From the NCBI GenBank assembly GCA_021464525.1, contig JADRCO010001270.1, positions 1 through 20,756 of the forward strand: a stretch of DNA of 20,756 nt, given 5' to 3'. Both the position numbers and the translations under genes were made by a program. This document shows, one piece after another, positions 8,550 through 19,593 of this stretch (positions are counted from its first letter, which is position 1; each line of letters starts with the position of its first letter). A model generated the notes under the pieces. It was given only the letters and a program-made list of their open reading frames with translations, was not told where the DNA came from and ran no database searches. This stretch comes from Rhizophagus sp. LPA8_4_AMF (lineage: Eukaryota > Glomeromycota > Glomeromycetes > Glomerales > Glomeraceae).

Positions 8550-8661
8550 TGTAAGAATTTGTCCGTTTTTTTTTAAAAAAAAAAGAAAGAAAATTAGTCT
8601 TCGTTCAAATACTGTATAAATAAAAATCCGCAAATCGGACAAAAATTCCGCATTCACGTGA
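8550..8661 (-). promoter_or_regulatory. Proximal promoter and leader of the minus-strand kinase gene
   Basis: Read on the minus strand: TCACGTGA at 8661-8654, about 105 nt before the ATG; a TATA-like TTTATAC near 8617; then a T10 run joined to an A9 run (8584-8566), 17 nt before the ATG. The plus-strand paralog also has an abutting T-run/A-run and a TATA-like word, but no TCACGTGA this close. Confidence 0.45.
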
Positions 8662-10980
8662 CATTTCATTGTTTGATCAACCGGTTAAACGAGTTTATTC
8701 CTAAATTAAGAGACTTTTTTATGTCATGCTGCATTATTGATATCAAACTTTATTTCCAAATGTTGACATGTTTCGATGGAAGATTCTAAAATTGATTTTT
8801 TATTTAAAGTTACGATGAGGGCTGGTAAAAAATTTTTCTGTGGGCGTCACCGAATTTGGCAATCTGATAAAGTAAAAAAAAGTATATGTTTCAATTTTAT
8901 AAAAAAATTGTTTTTTCGTGTAATGATGATATGTAGATAAAAACTATAAAAACTGATTTTTTATAAAAATTGTTTTTCGTATTTCCTGAATAATCTTTTT
9001 TAAAAGTATTTGTATTTTTTTTTTTGTTAAAAATATTTATATAGAAATTATCTTTTTTTTTTATGAAAGTATTCGGATTTCAACGACAACGCCACAAAAA
9101 AATTTTTAGGTTCGTGATGATACGCCTAAATAAATAATTATTTTTTTTTTTTTTTTTTATTTGTGTTTAGTAAAAAATTATCCATAATATTTTCTTCTAA
9201 AAAAAAAAACTACCCGTAATTAAAACTATATTGATTAACTGATGACATATAATAAAATTATTATTCGCAACTCGCCCAACATCAATTTTTCGAAAATTGA
9301 AAAAAAAAAAATTTTAATATGAAATCACATGATCAAATGTAAAAATTTTTTAAAATTTTTATGAAATTTATTCGTGAAATTTACATATAAATATAAAAAT
9401 AAAAGGCAGTTTCATTTTTTAAATTTATGTTACAATTAAAAATTAATATTTTTGTAAATTTTATTAGAATTCGAATTTCCAACGTAAATCAATGAAAGAT
9501 TTATTGTGATAATGTTAAGTAAATATAGTACATATATATTGGGAAAGAGAATAAAGAAAGAATGAATCAAGAAGGCCAATAGGATTTCCTTTCTGTGCCT
9601 GATAACAGATCATATAATAGTGGGAGATTACAATGGTCGATAAGTTAGCGAGTAATGTCGTGTGGCATCATAAGAATGATCATGTGACCGCTGATTGTGT
9701 TATTGGTAGAATTACAAAAACTTTCTTTTGGAAATTTTAGAAATAAGAAATTTATCTCCTGAATTAATATCAAAATACCGTTATGAAAATACCTACTTTA
9801 ATTGGTAATGAATAACCTAACTTATTGCAGAATCAGTAGCATTGATTCCTTTAAACTCTATTGATTAAGCACTTCATATTTATCATTTACGCACGACATC
9901 GACATATTTCGAAATAGTATAATTGTAGCAATATCTGATAATGCAGTAGAATTATTAAACGGTTTTACCAGATATACTCTACATAAGGAAACTTTTCACG
10001 AATTTACACGGAATTTAACAACAAAGTGTCGAAATATCAAATCCCCTTAATTTGCAGATTATAAACTTATACAAGTAAAATATATAATGTATAGATACCG
10101 CGCGAATCAAATTGTATGTATAACAAATCAATTAAATCTCGAGGTTGCGTTCTTAGGAGAGGGTGATATAATTTCGATATAATTACGATACTTTTAAATA
10201 TTTTCTATAAACGCATGAAAAAACTTCAGTTGTTTCTTTGTCTCGGCTTGGTCAATTTCGAATTCAACTACACTAAGCTAGGTATCTCTCGTCCGTTAAT
10301 AGTCGATTGATAAATTAGAAACTCAAAGTATTAGGTAATTTTATATAAATTAGAAATTATTTATGAAAAAGTGTGCTATTATCAAAGTGAGGGTCTTTAA
10401 ATAGTATTAGAATAATAGAATGTTCGATTAATTTGAGTAGTTAGTCGAAAACAAAACAATTCTCAAAGACCTTTCTTACAGAATAAAATTCTTCATGATA
10501 ACAATGATGATAAATAAAAAATTCAAAAATTTTTTTCTTTTTTTACTTTTCTCTACAGTTCTTTCTCATCATGCAACGAATGGACGTTTTTCTAATTGCA
10601 AAGTTTAATACGATAGTAATTACCAAAATAAGCTTAATATGTTCTTAACTTCTTATCTATTATGTCTATTATGGAGATGTCCGTTAAAATTTCTTATATT
10701 CCGATTTCTTAGAAACCGTGTCCAGATTAGTTAAAAAAAAAAGAACTCCGACTGTGTAACCACTTTCATGTATTCAAATCGAGTATAGGGCTTAGAACAC
10801 ACTTATGACTCGCATTTGGAATAAAGCAATAATTCTGGCCAATTAAAAAAAGGGTACCGAGTCAATTCAATATGTTGATTGTAAATCTTCATAACAAATT
10901 AATTTTTTGTACAATCTAGAATGAAAATTGCATTGGAAGAGTGGAAACCTGTTTATCGGAATTTCCTTCCGACAGACAAA
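8662..10980. other. Intergenic region between the divergent kinase genes
   Basis: About 2.3 kb without a convincing gene. The part 8860-9420 is extremely AT-rich with many A and T runs. From 9470 to 10150 composition is slightly higher in G+C and short open stretches occur, such as ATG 9633 to TAG (35 residues) and an overlapping frame near 9723-9806, but none has a recognisable domain or splice pattern. A weak inverted similarity links 8829-8856 with 9080-9106. The region must hold promoter elements for both genes; upstream enhancers cannot be identified by eye. Confidence 0.5.
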
Positions 10981-10983
10981 ATC

Positions 10984-11048
10984 GTTATAAATCGAATCAA
11001 TTTTGTTTTTTTTTTAAAAAAAAGAACTTTTTTTAAGAAATCATTAAA
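10984..11048 (+). promoter_or_regulatory. Proximal promoter and leader of the plus-strand kinase gene
   Basis: A TATA-like GTTATAAATCG at about 10984-10994, then T10 directly joined to A8 (11006-11023), a second T-run, and ATG at 11049 after an A-rich context (TTAAAATGTC). The T-run/A-run matches the leader of the minus-strand paralog. Whether it acts as a nucleosome-free core element or merely persists from duplication is unknown. Confidence 0.4.
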
Positions 11049-14000
11049 ATGTCAACCGATTCTCATACAAAAAATTACGTTGATTGGTTAGAAAGATCAA
11101 TCGCTAATGAACATATTAATTACTATCAATATACTGATTTCAAAAATATACAGAATATAGGGAGTGGTGCATTTGGAAGTATCGCTCGTGCTAATTGGAA
11201 ACATACTAATACGATCTTCGCTTTAAAATCTTTTATTAATCATAAATCAACTCTTAAAGAAGTCGTTAATGAAGTAAATTATTATTGATTTCTTAATTAT
11301 TTTTTTTTTAAAAAAAACTTACTTTATTTAATCATATTTTGTATATTTTTTTTTTTTTAGTTAAAATTACATCGGATCGTTAATATTCACGATAATATAT
11401 TAAGATTTTATGGTATCACAAAAGGAATAATGATCGGTAAGAAAAGTGGGAACAACATATTATATTGAAACAAATTAACAATTTTTAACATATTTTTTTT
11501 TCGTTATTTTAGACGACCATCAAATGAACAATTACATTTTGGTTTTAGAATATGCTGATAACGGTACATTAGAGAGCTATTTACATGATAACTTTGATCA
11601 ATTCGAATGGGACGATAAACTAAGACTTGCGTTTCAATTATCAAACGCTATTTTATGTTTACATGAATGTGATATTATTCATCGTGATCTGGTAATATAC
11701 ATCAAACTTTGTTTACAAATTTTACTTTTTCAAAAAAAAGAAAAATGAATCATAAAATTAATTATCAACTTTTTATATATGTAATTTAAAGCACGCAGCA
11801 AATATACTTGTGCATCAAAAAAATATTAAGCTTGCAGATTTTGGTTTATCAAAAAAAATTGCTGAAGCATCAAATAGTACATCAAGCCCACATGGTGTAG
11901 TACCTTATGTAGATCCGAAAAGTTTTGCCGATAAAAAATACAAACTAGATAAAACGTCTGATATATATAGTATTGGAGTTATTATGTGGCAAATTTCAAG
12001 TGGATATCAACCATTTTATTACGAAGACAATTATGAATTAGCTCTTGATATACAATTAGGAAAAAGGGAAAAAATTATTCATGGTACTCCTACTGAATAT
12101 AGTGATTTATATACAAGTAAGTAATTTCGTAATCATGTTTAAAAAATAATAGATTTTAGGAAACGAAAGTCCGGAGCGAATAAGATAAATCTCAATCTCA
12201 TTGGATGATGTCACGTGAGAGGAAGAAATTCACGTGATCGATATTATCATAGATATGCTTCGGCTCCGGATAAAAATGAATATAACGATAAAGATGAATA
12301 TAACGTTAATTCTCATTACTCTTATTCTACATAACTCTCTAGAATGTTGGAAATATGAACCGAATGAACGTCCAAATATATTAGAAGTTGTTTCAATTCT
12401 TGAATCAATTATTTCGGAAAGAAAGTATGTAATTGGTAATAATATTTACGAAGAAAAAGAAAGGTACTCACAATCATATTTGATAAAACCGTTATTAAAT
12501 ACTTATACTTATTTGGATAGTTCTAGTTCAACTGTGTGCAGAGAAACTATGGGTTTAAATGATGATTTGGTAATAGATAACATTCCAAGTATAGTTTTAT
12601 CAAATAGTAACTTAAGTTCACAGACTTATGAAACTGTTACAACCGATTCCGAAAATATTACAAATTCCTCATCAGATTCAAAGTATCTATTGGATTCTAT
12701 AAATCATATAATTATCGATAAATTAATTAAAATTTTAATTAAGAAACATAATCAAGGCGTCACTTTTGATAAAATTCAACAACTCATTAATCAACAAATA
12801 TTAAAATTAAATCAAGATATAGACAAACTTGTTAATTGGTTATTAAAAAATCAAGGTGATGCACAATATATTTGGTTTTTGGGATTATTTTATTACTATA
12901 ATATTAATACTAAAGAAAGCAGTAATAAAGCTTTTCAATTATTTTCAGAAGCATCAAAAGATAATTTTTCATTAGCTCAAGTTTATCTTGCTAATTGTTA
13001 TAATGAAGGATATGGAACAGAGAAAAATCAATATTTAACATTTGAATGGTATAAGAAATCTGTGGAAAATAAAAGTATAATTGGGCAGTTTTATTTAGGT
13101 TATTGTTATGAAAATGGTATTGGAATTGAAAAAGATGAAAACCGCGCAGTTTATTGGTACGAAAAGGCGAATAATAATAACATTATAACGGCAAAACTTT
13201 ATCTTGCAAATTGTTATAGATTAGGAAAAGGAGTTGAAAAAGATGAAATTAAAGCATTTAAATATTATAAAATATTAGCAAAGCGTCATGAAATTGCTGA
13301 TGCTCAATATCAATTAGGAAACTGTTTTAATTATGGAATTGGAACGAAAATAGATAAGGATCTAGCTATTTATTGGTATAAAAAAGCAACAAAAAGTGGT
13401 AGTATTATCGCAAAAGATATTCTTAAGGATAACGAGATTAATTCTCATAAAATATTAATTACAAAAAGGTTAAGTCAATTTGGCTTATATTATATTGGAA
13501 AATTATTAATAAGAATAAGATATGACAAAGCATTTCATTATTTTGAAAGAGCAGCAGAAATTGGAAATAAAGTTGCGTTACATAATTTAGGTTGTTGTTA
13601 TAGAGATGGTATAGGTGTAGAAAAAAATGAAAGAAGAGCTTTTGAGTTATTTAAGAAATCAGCTGGACAAGGTTACATAGATGGAATATTTCGATTGGGA
13701 TATTGTTATGATAAAGGAATTGGGACTAGTATTGATAAAGCAAAAGCTTTTGAATACTATGAATGTGCTGCTAAAAAAGGAAATCTTGGAGCTCAAAATA
13801 ATCTTGGACATTTATATGAAAAAGGTGAAGGAATCGAAAAGAACTTTAAAGAAGCAATTCGTTGGTATGAAAAAGCGGCTGATAATGGAAATAGGTTATC
13901 ACAGTATAATTTAGGAATATGTTATGAAAATGAAATAGGTGTTGAGAAAAGTGATGATAAAGCATTTGAATATTATAAAAAATCAGCTAAATATAGACGC

Positions 14001-15470
14001 CCATATACATTAAATATATTTTACGGAAATGGAATAAACGTTGAAAATGGTATTATTAAAGCCTTTAAATCTTATAAAAAAACATCTAAACAAAAGTATA
14101 TAGATGCACAATACAAAGTAGCATATTTTTATGATAAAGGAATTGGAACCAAGATTAATAAAAAAGAAGCGTTTGAATTATATAAAAAGATGGCAAAAAA
14201 AGGAAACAAATTTGCACAAATTAAACTTGGAACTTTTTATGAAAAAGAAAAGAAATTTGAAGAAGCAATTTTTTGGTATAATGAAGCAGCAGAAAATGAA
14301 ATAGCATTATTTAATTTAGGAAGATGTTATGAATATGGAATAGGTGTTAAAAAAAATGAAATTAAAGCTTTTGAATATTACAAGAAATCAGCTGATCAAG
14401 GATATACGGATGGAAAATTTCGACTTGGTAATTTTTATAATGAAGGTATTGGTACTGAAATTAATAAAGTAAAGGCATTTGAATTATATAAGGAAGCAGC
14501 AGAAAACGGAAATAAATTGGCGCAGAACGCTCTTGGTTTCTTCTATGAAAAAGGTTATGGGACTGAAAAAAATGTGGAAACGGCATTCTTTTGGTATAAA
14601 AAGGCAGCAGTTAATGGAAATGAAATAGCACAATATAATTTAGGTATATGTTATGAAAACGGAATAGGTGTTGAAAAAGATGAAAATAAAGCTTTTAAAT
14701 GTTATAAGAAATCGGCTGAACAAGAATACTTAAATGCGAAATATAAAGTTGCCGAGTGTTATTATAAAGGAATTGGTACCGATATTAATAAAGAAGCAGC
14801 GTTAAAATTATATAAAGAGACAGCTGGAAAAGGAAATAAGTCCGCACAAAATAGTCTTGGATTATTATATGAAAATGAGAATAAAATTGAAAAGAACAGA
14901 GAAATGGCCTTTTTTTGGTATAACGAAGCAGCAAATAATGGAAACGAAGTAGCATTATATAATTTAGGCAGATGTTATGAATATGGAATAGGCGTTAGGA
15001 AGGATGAAGTTAAGGCTTTTGAATATTATAAGAAATCAAACGAACAAGGATATCTAAATGCAAAATATAAGGTCGCTGAATGTTATAATAAAAAAATTGG
15101 TACTGATACTGATAAAAAAGAAGCGCTGAAATTATATAAAGAAGCAGCTGAAAAAGGAAATAAGTTTGCACAAAATAGTCTTGGATTTTTATATGAAAAT
15201 GGAGATGGAATTGAAAAGAACGATGAAATGGCATTTTTTTGGTATGAAAAAGCAGCAAATAATGGAAGTGAAGCAGCATTATATAATTTAGGCAGATGTT
15301 ACGAACATGGAATAGGTATTAAAAGAGATGAAGCTAAAGCTTTTAAATTCTATAAAAAGTCAGCTGAATATGGGTATTCAAATGCACAGCATAAAGTTGT
15401 ATACTATAAAAATAAAGTAATAGAGTTACACGGGAAAAAAGTTGGTAAAGAATATGAATATTTAAGTTAA
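11049..15470 (+). CDS. TKL-like protein kinase fused to a long Sel1-repeat array (plus-strand paralog)
   Basis: Five exons: 11049-11273, 11361-11436, 11513-11691, 11792-12116 and 12343-15470. All introns are GT-AG, phases 0,1,0,1 and sizes 87, 76, 100 and 226 nt; the last is enlarged by an insertion. The product is about 1310 residues. The kinase domain (residues about 33-294) has an intact glycine loop GSGAFG 38-43, ALK Lys60, HRDLHAAN (Asp159, Asn164), DFG 176-178, SDIYSIG and NERP, so it should be catalytically competent. After a Ser/Thr-rich linker, a helical module (about 387-453) is followed by roughly 20 Sel1 repeats (about 480-1290). The final part is a regular three-repeat supermodule of 108 residues. 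No signal peptide or membrane span is visible, so a cytosolic kinase-scaffold is likely. The family resembles the expanded kinase and Sel1 proteins known in Rhizophagus. Exon 5 is continuously open upstream into intron 4, so an intronic ATG at 12234 is a false start. Confidence 0.9.
12169..12271. mobile_element. Small inverted-repeat insertion in intron 4
   Basis: GTCCGGAGCGAA (12169-12180) and TTCGGCTCCGGAT (12259-12271) form a near-perfect inverted repeat. Inside are two TCACGTGA palindromes (12211-12218, 12230-12237), with ATTGG 6 bp before the first. The host intron is 226 nt while the equivalent intron of the paralog is 88 nt, so about 140 nt has been added here. I read it as a MITE-like insertion tolerated because it is spliced out. 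Exact borders and target duplication are unclear. Confidence 0.6.
14106..15455 (+). repeat. 324-bp tandem supermodule of three Sel1 repeats
   Basis: Within exon 5, repeat type A (xxYKVAxCYxKGIGT) starts at 14106, 14412, 14736, 15060 and 15384. The last three steps are exactly 324 bp and the first is 306 bp because one B repeat is six residues short. Each unit is A, then B (AQNSLGxLYENG, FFWY), then C ([22 protein letters not shown]). DNA similarity between the 14736 and 15060 copies is high, indicating recent unequal crossing-over. The last copy is cut short by the stop codon. Confidence 0.9.
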
Positions 15471-15545
15471 ATAATAATAATATAATAATTTGTATTTTTT
15501 TCAAATTTTCTTTTGAAATTCACGTTGAATGTAGTATATATATTT

Positions 15546-15551
15546 AATAAA
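15546..15551 (+). terminator. Poly(A) signal of the plus-strand kinase gene
   Basis: AATAAA 76 nt after the stop codon in an AT-rich 3' UTR. Confidence 0.4.
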
Positions 15552-16380
15552 TATAATATGTTGAATTCTCTATTATAATAAATTTTTTCTCAATGGTTTG
15601 ATATATAACTTATCAATGCGCAGACTTGGTAATTCATGGTTTGATTTGTTTACAGTAGATGAAATTATGAATATTAATATAAACTTTACAGCAGTATATA
15701 ATATATGAACGGTTACATCAAAAATGAATTATATTCAGTTGTCGTACTGACAAAACAAGAAAATATATGAAAATTTTTTTTACTTTTTTTTTTCTTTATT
15801 TCAACTTATTTCTCATTTCCTAATAAAAATTATTATTAATTTTTTTTCTATAAATGTCGGTAAGTGTAAAGGATCTCTAATATTTTTTGTCCTTCTCCTA
15901 TAAACGTCTCTTTGGCATATAACAGATAAGACGCATTTTTGTAGACAAACTTTTTTAACTTATTCGGTTTCTTTTTGAGAAACATGGTTTGTCATTATAA
16001 TAAGTTGAAACCGGCCAACTTACATGATCTTTCCTATGTTATTGGATCGTTGTAAATACTAGATGCCCAAATACCTAGCGCTATATATTGCAGCGTGATC
16101 AGAGGAAGAACCTGGCTTAGAGTGTTAACCTACGTACCTAGTATCATACATCTCTTAAATGATACTAAGACCTGTTCTTTTTTTATATTTTCTCCTCTCT
16201 AACATTTAATACATGGTGACTCAAGAATACCGGCAGGGCGACTCTCCCCCATGCATACGCTATAATCAAGTCTTCAAAAAGCAAAAATTCACTTTAATAT
16301 TAGGACGTCGATCTAAAAAAAAAAGTTTTAAATTTCAATAATTTGTGAGAAAAAAACTAAAGGGCGTGAATGATGGTAAG
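15552..16380. other. Non-coding spacer downstream of the plus-strand kinase gene
   Basis: No gene seen. It contains T-rich tracts (15770-15860) and a somewhat less AT-rich patch at 16000-16150. A small perfect hairpin (AGTATCAT and ATGATACT, 16140-16167) and inverted AACTTATT/AATAAGTT (near 15957 and 16005) are present but short enough to be chance. Confidence 0.4.
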
Positions 16381-16382
16381 TA

Positions 16383-16909
16383 CAGTCAGACCCCTATGTA
16401 TGTACCGATATTCACATTAACAAAAGAACCTCATTGTACCGACATTATATATAGTTTCACGATGTAACATGTACCGATATTTTTCTTTACTCCTTTATAA
16501 TTGCATAATAAGATATGTACCGATATTTTAGGTTACACCGATATAATTCGGGCCAACACTATAAATTTGGCCTGAGTTAACATAAAGGTTCCATCTAAAT
16601 CACATGACATTTTAATATATATATTAAACTAATAAGATTGTATCAGCTAGCTGGATTCTGGATTTGTTATAGTTTTTTTTTTTGATTACTTTTGTTTCTA
16701 TGTCATAGATTTCATGTAATTAGTACTGTAACTTGATTCACCTCGAGATATAAAAATAAAAATAAAAATAAAACTATCTGGATTCTGGAGTTTGCATTTT
16801 GCATAATGCTGGTAAGAATTGGATTTTGGCCCGCATTATGATTTACTAATGACCTATAATTTGATATACTTTCCCAAAATAACAGCATCGGTACATAGAG
16901 GTCTGACTG
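16383..16909. mobile_element. 527-bp MITE with CAGTCAGACC ends and TA duplication
   Basis: Inverted ends CAGTCAGACCCCTATGTA (left) and the reverse complement of GTACATAGAGGTCTGACTG (right), each flanked by TA (16381-16382, 16910-16911). The left TIR has a 4-bp TGTA duplication before CCGAT. There is no transposase ORF, so it is non-autonomous. The end sequence and TA target resemble Tc1/mariner/pogo-type elements, and it differs from the element at 964-4359. Inside are subterminal ACCGATATT repeats, an inverted pair around GGCCCGxATTAT (16543-16554, 16828-16839), an (AAAAAT)n stretch near 16750-16774, and two copies of CTGGATTCTGGA (16651, 16778). Confidence 0.85.
16401..16545 (+). repeat. 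Subterminal TGTACCGATATT repeats of the MITE
   Basis: TGTACCGATATT or close variants at 16401, 16435, 16470, 16516 and, weaker, 16534, all on the same strand near the left end. One inverted ATCGGTACA lies at the right end (16887-16895). Repeated subterminal motifs are often transposase binding sites; that role is inferred. Confidence 0.7.
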
Positions 16910-16911
16910 TA

Positions 16912-18010
16912 GTTCTCTTATTATAAAAGCACATCCATTGTATTTTGAGTCTTAAATTTTATTATATAAACAAAAATTCTTTCAATACAATCTGCTGTAC
17001 CTTCTGTTGAAGTTGAACGTTAGTTGTTATGTAAATAACTCACGGTAACTTTCACTTAAACATAATTATGTAAAAATGTAAAATATTGTAATAAGAAAAT
17101 AATAATATAGATTATGATTTTAACTTAAAAATATATTAGAGCATTCATTATTCTTCATTATCATAAATTTTATTGAAATTGATAAATTAAACGGTATCTA
17201 TTTATATCGTACCAGATTGTTTCCATATTAATTCATAATATTCATATATTTATATTTTTTTTCTTTAGAACTCTGTAATTATATTTGAGTTACATAATAA
17301 AATTTATATCACGATGTTTATTTTGTTCTTATTTTCGCGTCGCACAAAAAGATCAAACAATTTGACCTGACACATTATGTTTTCTGCGCCACAGGAAATA
17401 TATTCGTTGTGCTGCCATATGAATTTATTAAAGCGCACAAAGTAAATTATAATAACAGATAAAGAAAAAAATATATTTGATATTTTTTTTGCATTGTGAA
17501 ACTTAAAATAAATCAAAATAAAACTTTGAAATACTACCAATTTATCACATAAAACAGGCAACATTAAATACTCTCAAGTTTTACAATTACTAATCATAAG
17601 ATTATAAACGTTCTATTCAAATAAAAATCAAATATTTTGACTTCGGAAATTGAAAAAAACTAAAACAAAGACTTGATTGCATGAATGCGATTGGTTACAC
17701 CAATAACGATCGTGCAGCCAAATATAAAGAACGTCATTGTTTTTTTATATTTAACCAAAAGATCAGCAGCAATGTTTTTTGCATCAAAAATCAATTAAAT
17801 GGCGCAGTATGACGAGTCTTTGTATTGCAATTTACAAAGAAGCGAAACAAATAATTAAAAAAAAATATCTTTGTTAAAAATAATATATAATGATCATAAA
17901 TTTTACCAATCTTAGATTTTGGTAAAAAAAAATTGCATATATACTTTAACATTTCAAACTTGCACTTGATAACAAAATTTTAAATTTTTACACTTATTTA
18001 TCAATTTTAA
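16912..18010. other. Non-coding spacer upstream of the F-box gene
   Basis: AT-rich, no gene seen. A minus-strand frame at 17564-17304 looks like chance, with low-complexity content and no recognisable motif. A TATA-like CATATATAC near 17936-17944, about 65 nt before the ATG at 18011, is a possible core promoter for the F-box gene. Confidence 0.4.
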
Positions 18011-19552
18011 ATGGCGTCATTTTTACCAATAGAATGCCTAGAAAATATATTTTTATACCTTCCTAATAGAATTTATGGAGTTTCCACTGATAGTTTACGT
18101 AAAAAGATATCAACTAAAGATTTACATTCTTGTACGTTAGTATCAAAACATTGGTGTAGAGTTTCAACACCAATCTTATATGCATATCCATTCCCAAGTT
18201 ATTGTCGAAACGCTCCAGATTTGGCATTTTCTTATATTAGATTGCTTCGTACCCTATTAAGTTGTACTCCTAAATCGGAAATTGAACAGACGATCTTATC
18301 AGATTCATCTAATCCAACATTTAATTATATCTCTTTTATTCGTGGTTTAAATTTTGATCTAGAAATTTTAGATCAATTAAACACTCACAAAAAATTATGG
18401 TTGCCTCTTTTTGTTTTAAATAACATAAAAAAAAATCAAATACCAAAAATATCATCCTTAATTTTAAATCATCTTGCAAAAACCTTGAGTACACATTGCA
18501 ACAATAATTTAACCAGATTAGAAATTGTATTTACAAATGATAATATCAAGTTATTTAATAACATCGTTGAACCATTAACTATCAATTATTGTGATGAAAG
18601 AAGTAAATTAACCAAATTAAAAGAATTATATTATAGCAATAATTATGATAGCAAAATTGATCTTTATTCTGCTTTTTCGAATAAAATTCGTAACTTAAAT
18701 TTACTTCACAACGAGGGAAATAATTCTATCAAAAAAGCAAATTCATTATCACATTTTATTTCTTTACAAAAGAAGCTGCAACATATTATATTATCGGAAT
18801 TTCCAATGGATAATGATAACGGTGACTATTATAATATTGTATTCGAATCATTATCAACGCAAAGTGAAAATTTGCAGATATTAAACCTGAGAAATATACC
18901 TTTTGATAAAATAAATGGAAAGGCATTAAACTCATTATGTTCACTTACAAATATCAAAGAGTTAAGGTTAAATTGTTGCATAGGAATAGATAATAATTTA
19001 ATTCCATGGACGAAGCATCTAAGAAGACTTGAGGTTTTTGAATTCTCAACATATGATGACGGGTTTGAAAATTTTTTGATCCAACTAATACTGTCTTCTT
19101 CAACTACTTTAAATAAACTAATTATAAATTATCAAAGGATAAATGAACAGGATTGTCAATCATTATTACAACAAATACCACTTCACTTAAAATCATTAAT
19201 TCATTTAGATATAACTGAAATGTATCCAGATGAGTTGATTCTTATATTTAAATTGTGTACTCAATTAGTTTATCTTAGTACGATATTAACGGATGATATA
19301 TTGTGGACCAGAGTAAAATTTAAAAATTTAGGTGAATCAATCCCTAAAAATTTACAAAAGATTCAGTTTAAAGATGTGGTTGATCCGGTATTCAAAGTTA
19401 ATTACTTGGAATGTTTCTTTGAAGAGTGTTTAAATAAAAATAGTAAATTAAAATATTTAGAAATTGTCGGAAGGGGTAAAATCGGTCAAAAGTATTTTGA
19501 TGTTGCTAATAAATTTGGTATACAATTAATTGATAAAAATGATGAATGGTAA
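18011..19552 (+). CDS. F-box protein with leucine-rich C-terminal region
   Basis: A single-exon gene of 513 residues. The N-terminus (residues about 4-60: LPIECLENIFLYLP, then LHSCTLVSKHWCRVSTPILY) fits an F-box, the Skp1-binding module of SCF ubiquitin ligases. The remainder has irregular leucine-rich segments such as LQILNLRNIPF, IKELRLNCCIG and SLIHLDIT, consistent with degenerate LRRs that would hold a substrate. The expected role is substrate choice for ubiquitination; the substrate cannot be read from the sequence. There is no intron, signal peptide or membrane span. Large F-box families of this shape are common in Rhizophagus-type genomes. The start ATG follows AATTTTAA, with no competing upstream in-frame ATG seen close by. 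It is isolated: the nearest gene ends about 2.5 kb upstream on the same strand. Confidence 0.85.
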   Translation: MASFLPIECLENIFLYLPNRIYGVSTDSLRKKISTKDLHSCTLVSKHWCRVSTPILYAYPFPSYCRNAPDLAFSYIRLLRTLLSCTPKSEIEQTILSDSSNPTFNYISFIRGLNFDLEILDQLNTHKKLWLPLFVLNNIKKNQIPKISSLILNHLAKTLSTHCNNNLTRLEIVFTNDNIKLFNNIVEPLTINYCDERSKLTKLKELYYSNNYDSKIDLYSAFSNKIRNLNLLHNEGNNSIKKANSLSHFISLQKKLQHIILSEFPMDNDNGDYYNIVFESLSTQSENLQILNLRNIPFDKINGKALNSLCSLTNIKELRLNCCIGIDNNLIPWTKHLRRLEVFEFSTYDDGFENFLIQLILSSSTTLNKLIINYQRINEQDCQSLLQQIPLHLKSLIHLDITEMYPDELILIFKLCTQLVYLSTILTDDILWTRVKFKNLGESIPKNLQKIQFKDVVDPVFKVNYLECFFEECLNKNSKLKYLEIVGRGKIGQKYFDVANKFGIQLIDKNDEW

Positions 19553-19587
19553 ATCTATATAAAATTGTAAAATTTATCTCTTAATTA

Positions 19588-19593
19588 AATAAA
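19588..19593 (+). terminator. Poly(A) signal of the F-box gene
   Basis: AATAAA about 35 nt after the stop codon. Confidence 0.45.

Noticed and set aside
8829..9106. Possible MITE with ends TTTTTCTGTGGGCGT and its inverted partner
   Set aside because: Similarity is about three quarters over 24 bp and rests partly on A/T runs; no target duplication.
9633..9740. Small ORF in the kinase intergenic region
   Set aside because: Only 35 residues, no recognisable motif, and an overlapping frame of similar length suggests chance or old remnant.
12234..12342. ATG at 12234 as the start of a separate large Sel1 gene
   Set aside because: It lies inside intron 4. The kinase C-terminal motif [10 protein letters not shown] begins right after the AG at 12342, and the paralog has the same splice position and phase. 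An alternative intronic start is noted only as a possibility.
13681..13914. Second plus-strand frame within the Sel1 exon
   Set aside because: Shadow frame created by the repetitive codons of the Sel1 array.
15010..15279. Antisense frame within the Sel1 exon
   Set aside because: Antisense shadow of the repeat array; low-complexity His/Phe/Leu content.
17304..17564. Minus-strand 86-residue ORF
   Set aside because: Phe/Ile/Lys/Asn-rich, alternative start, no domain or conserved context.
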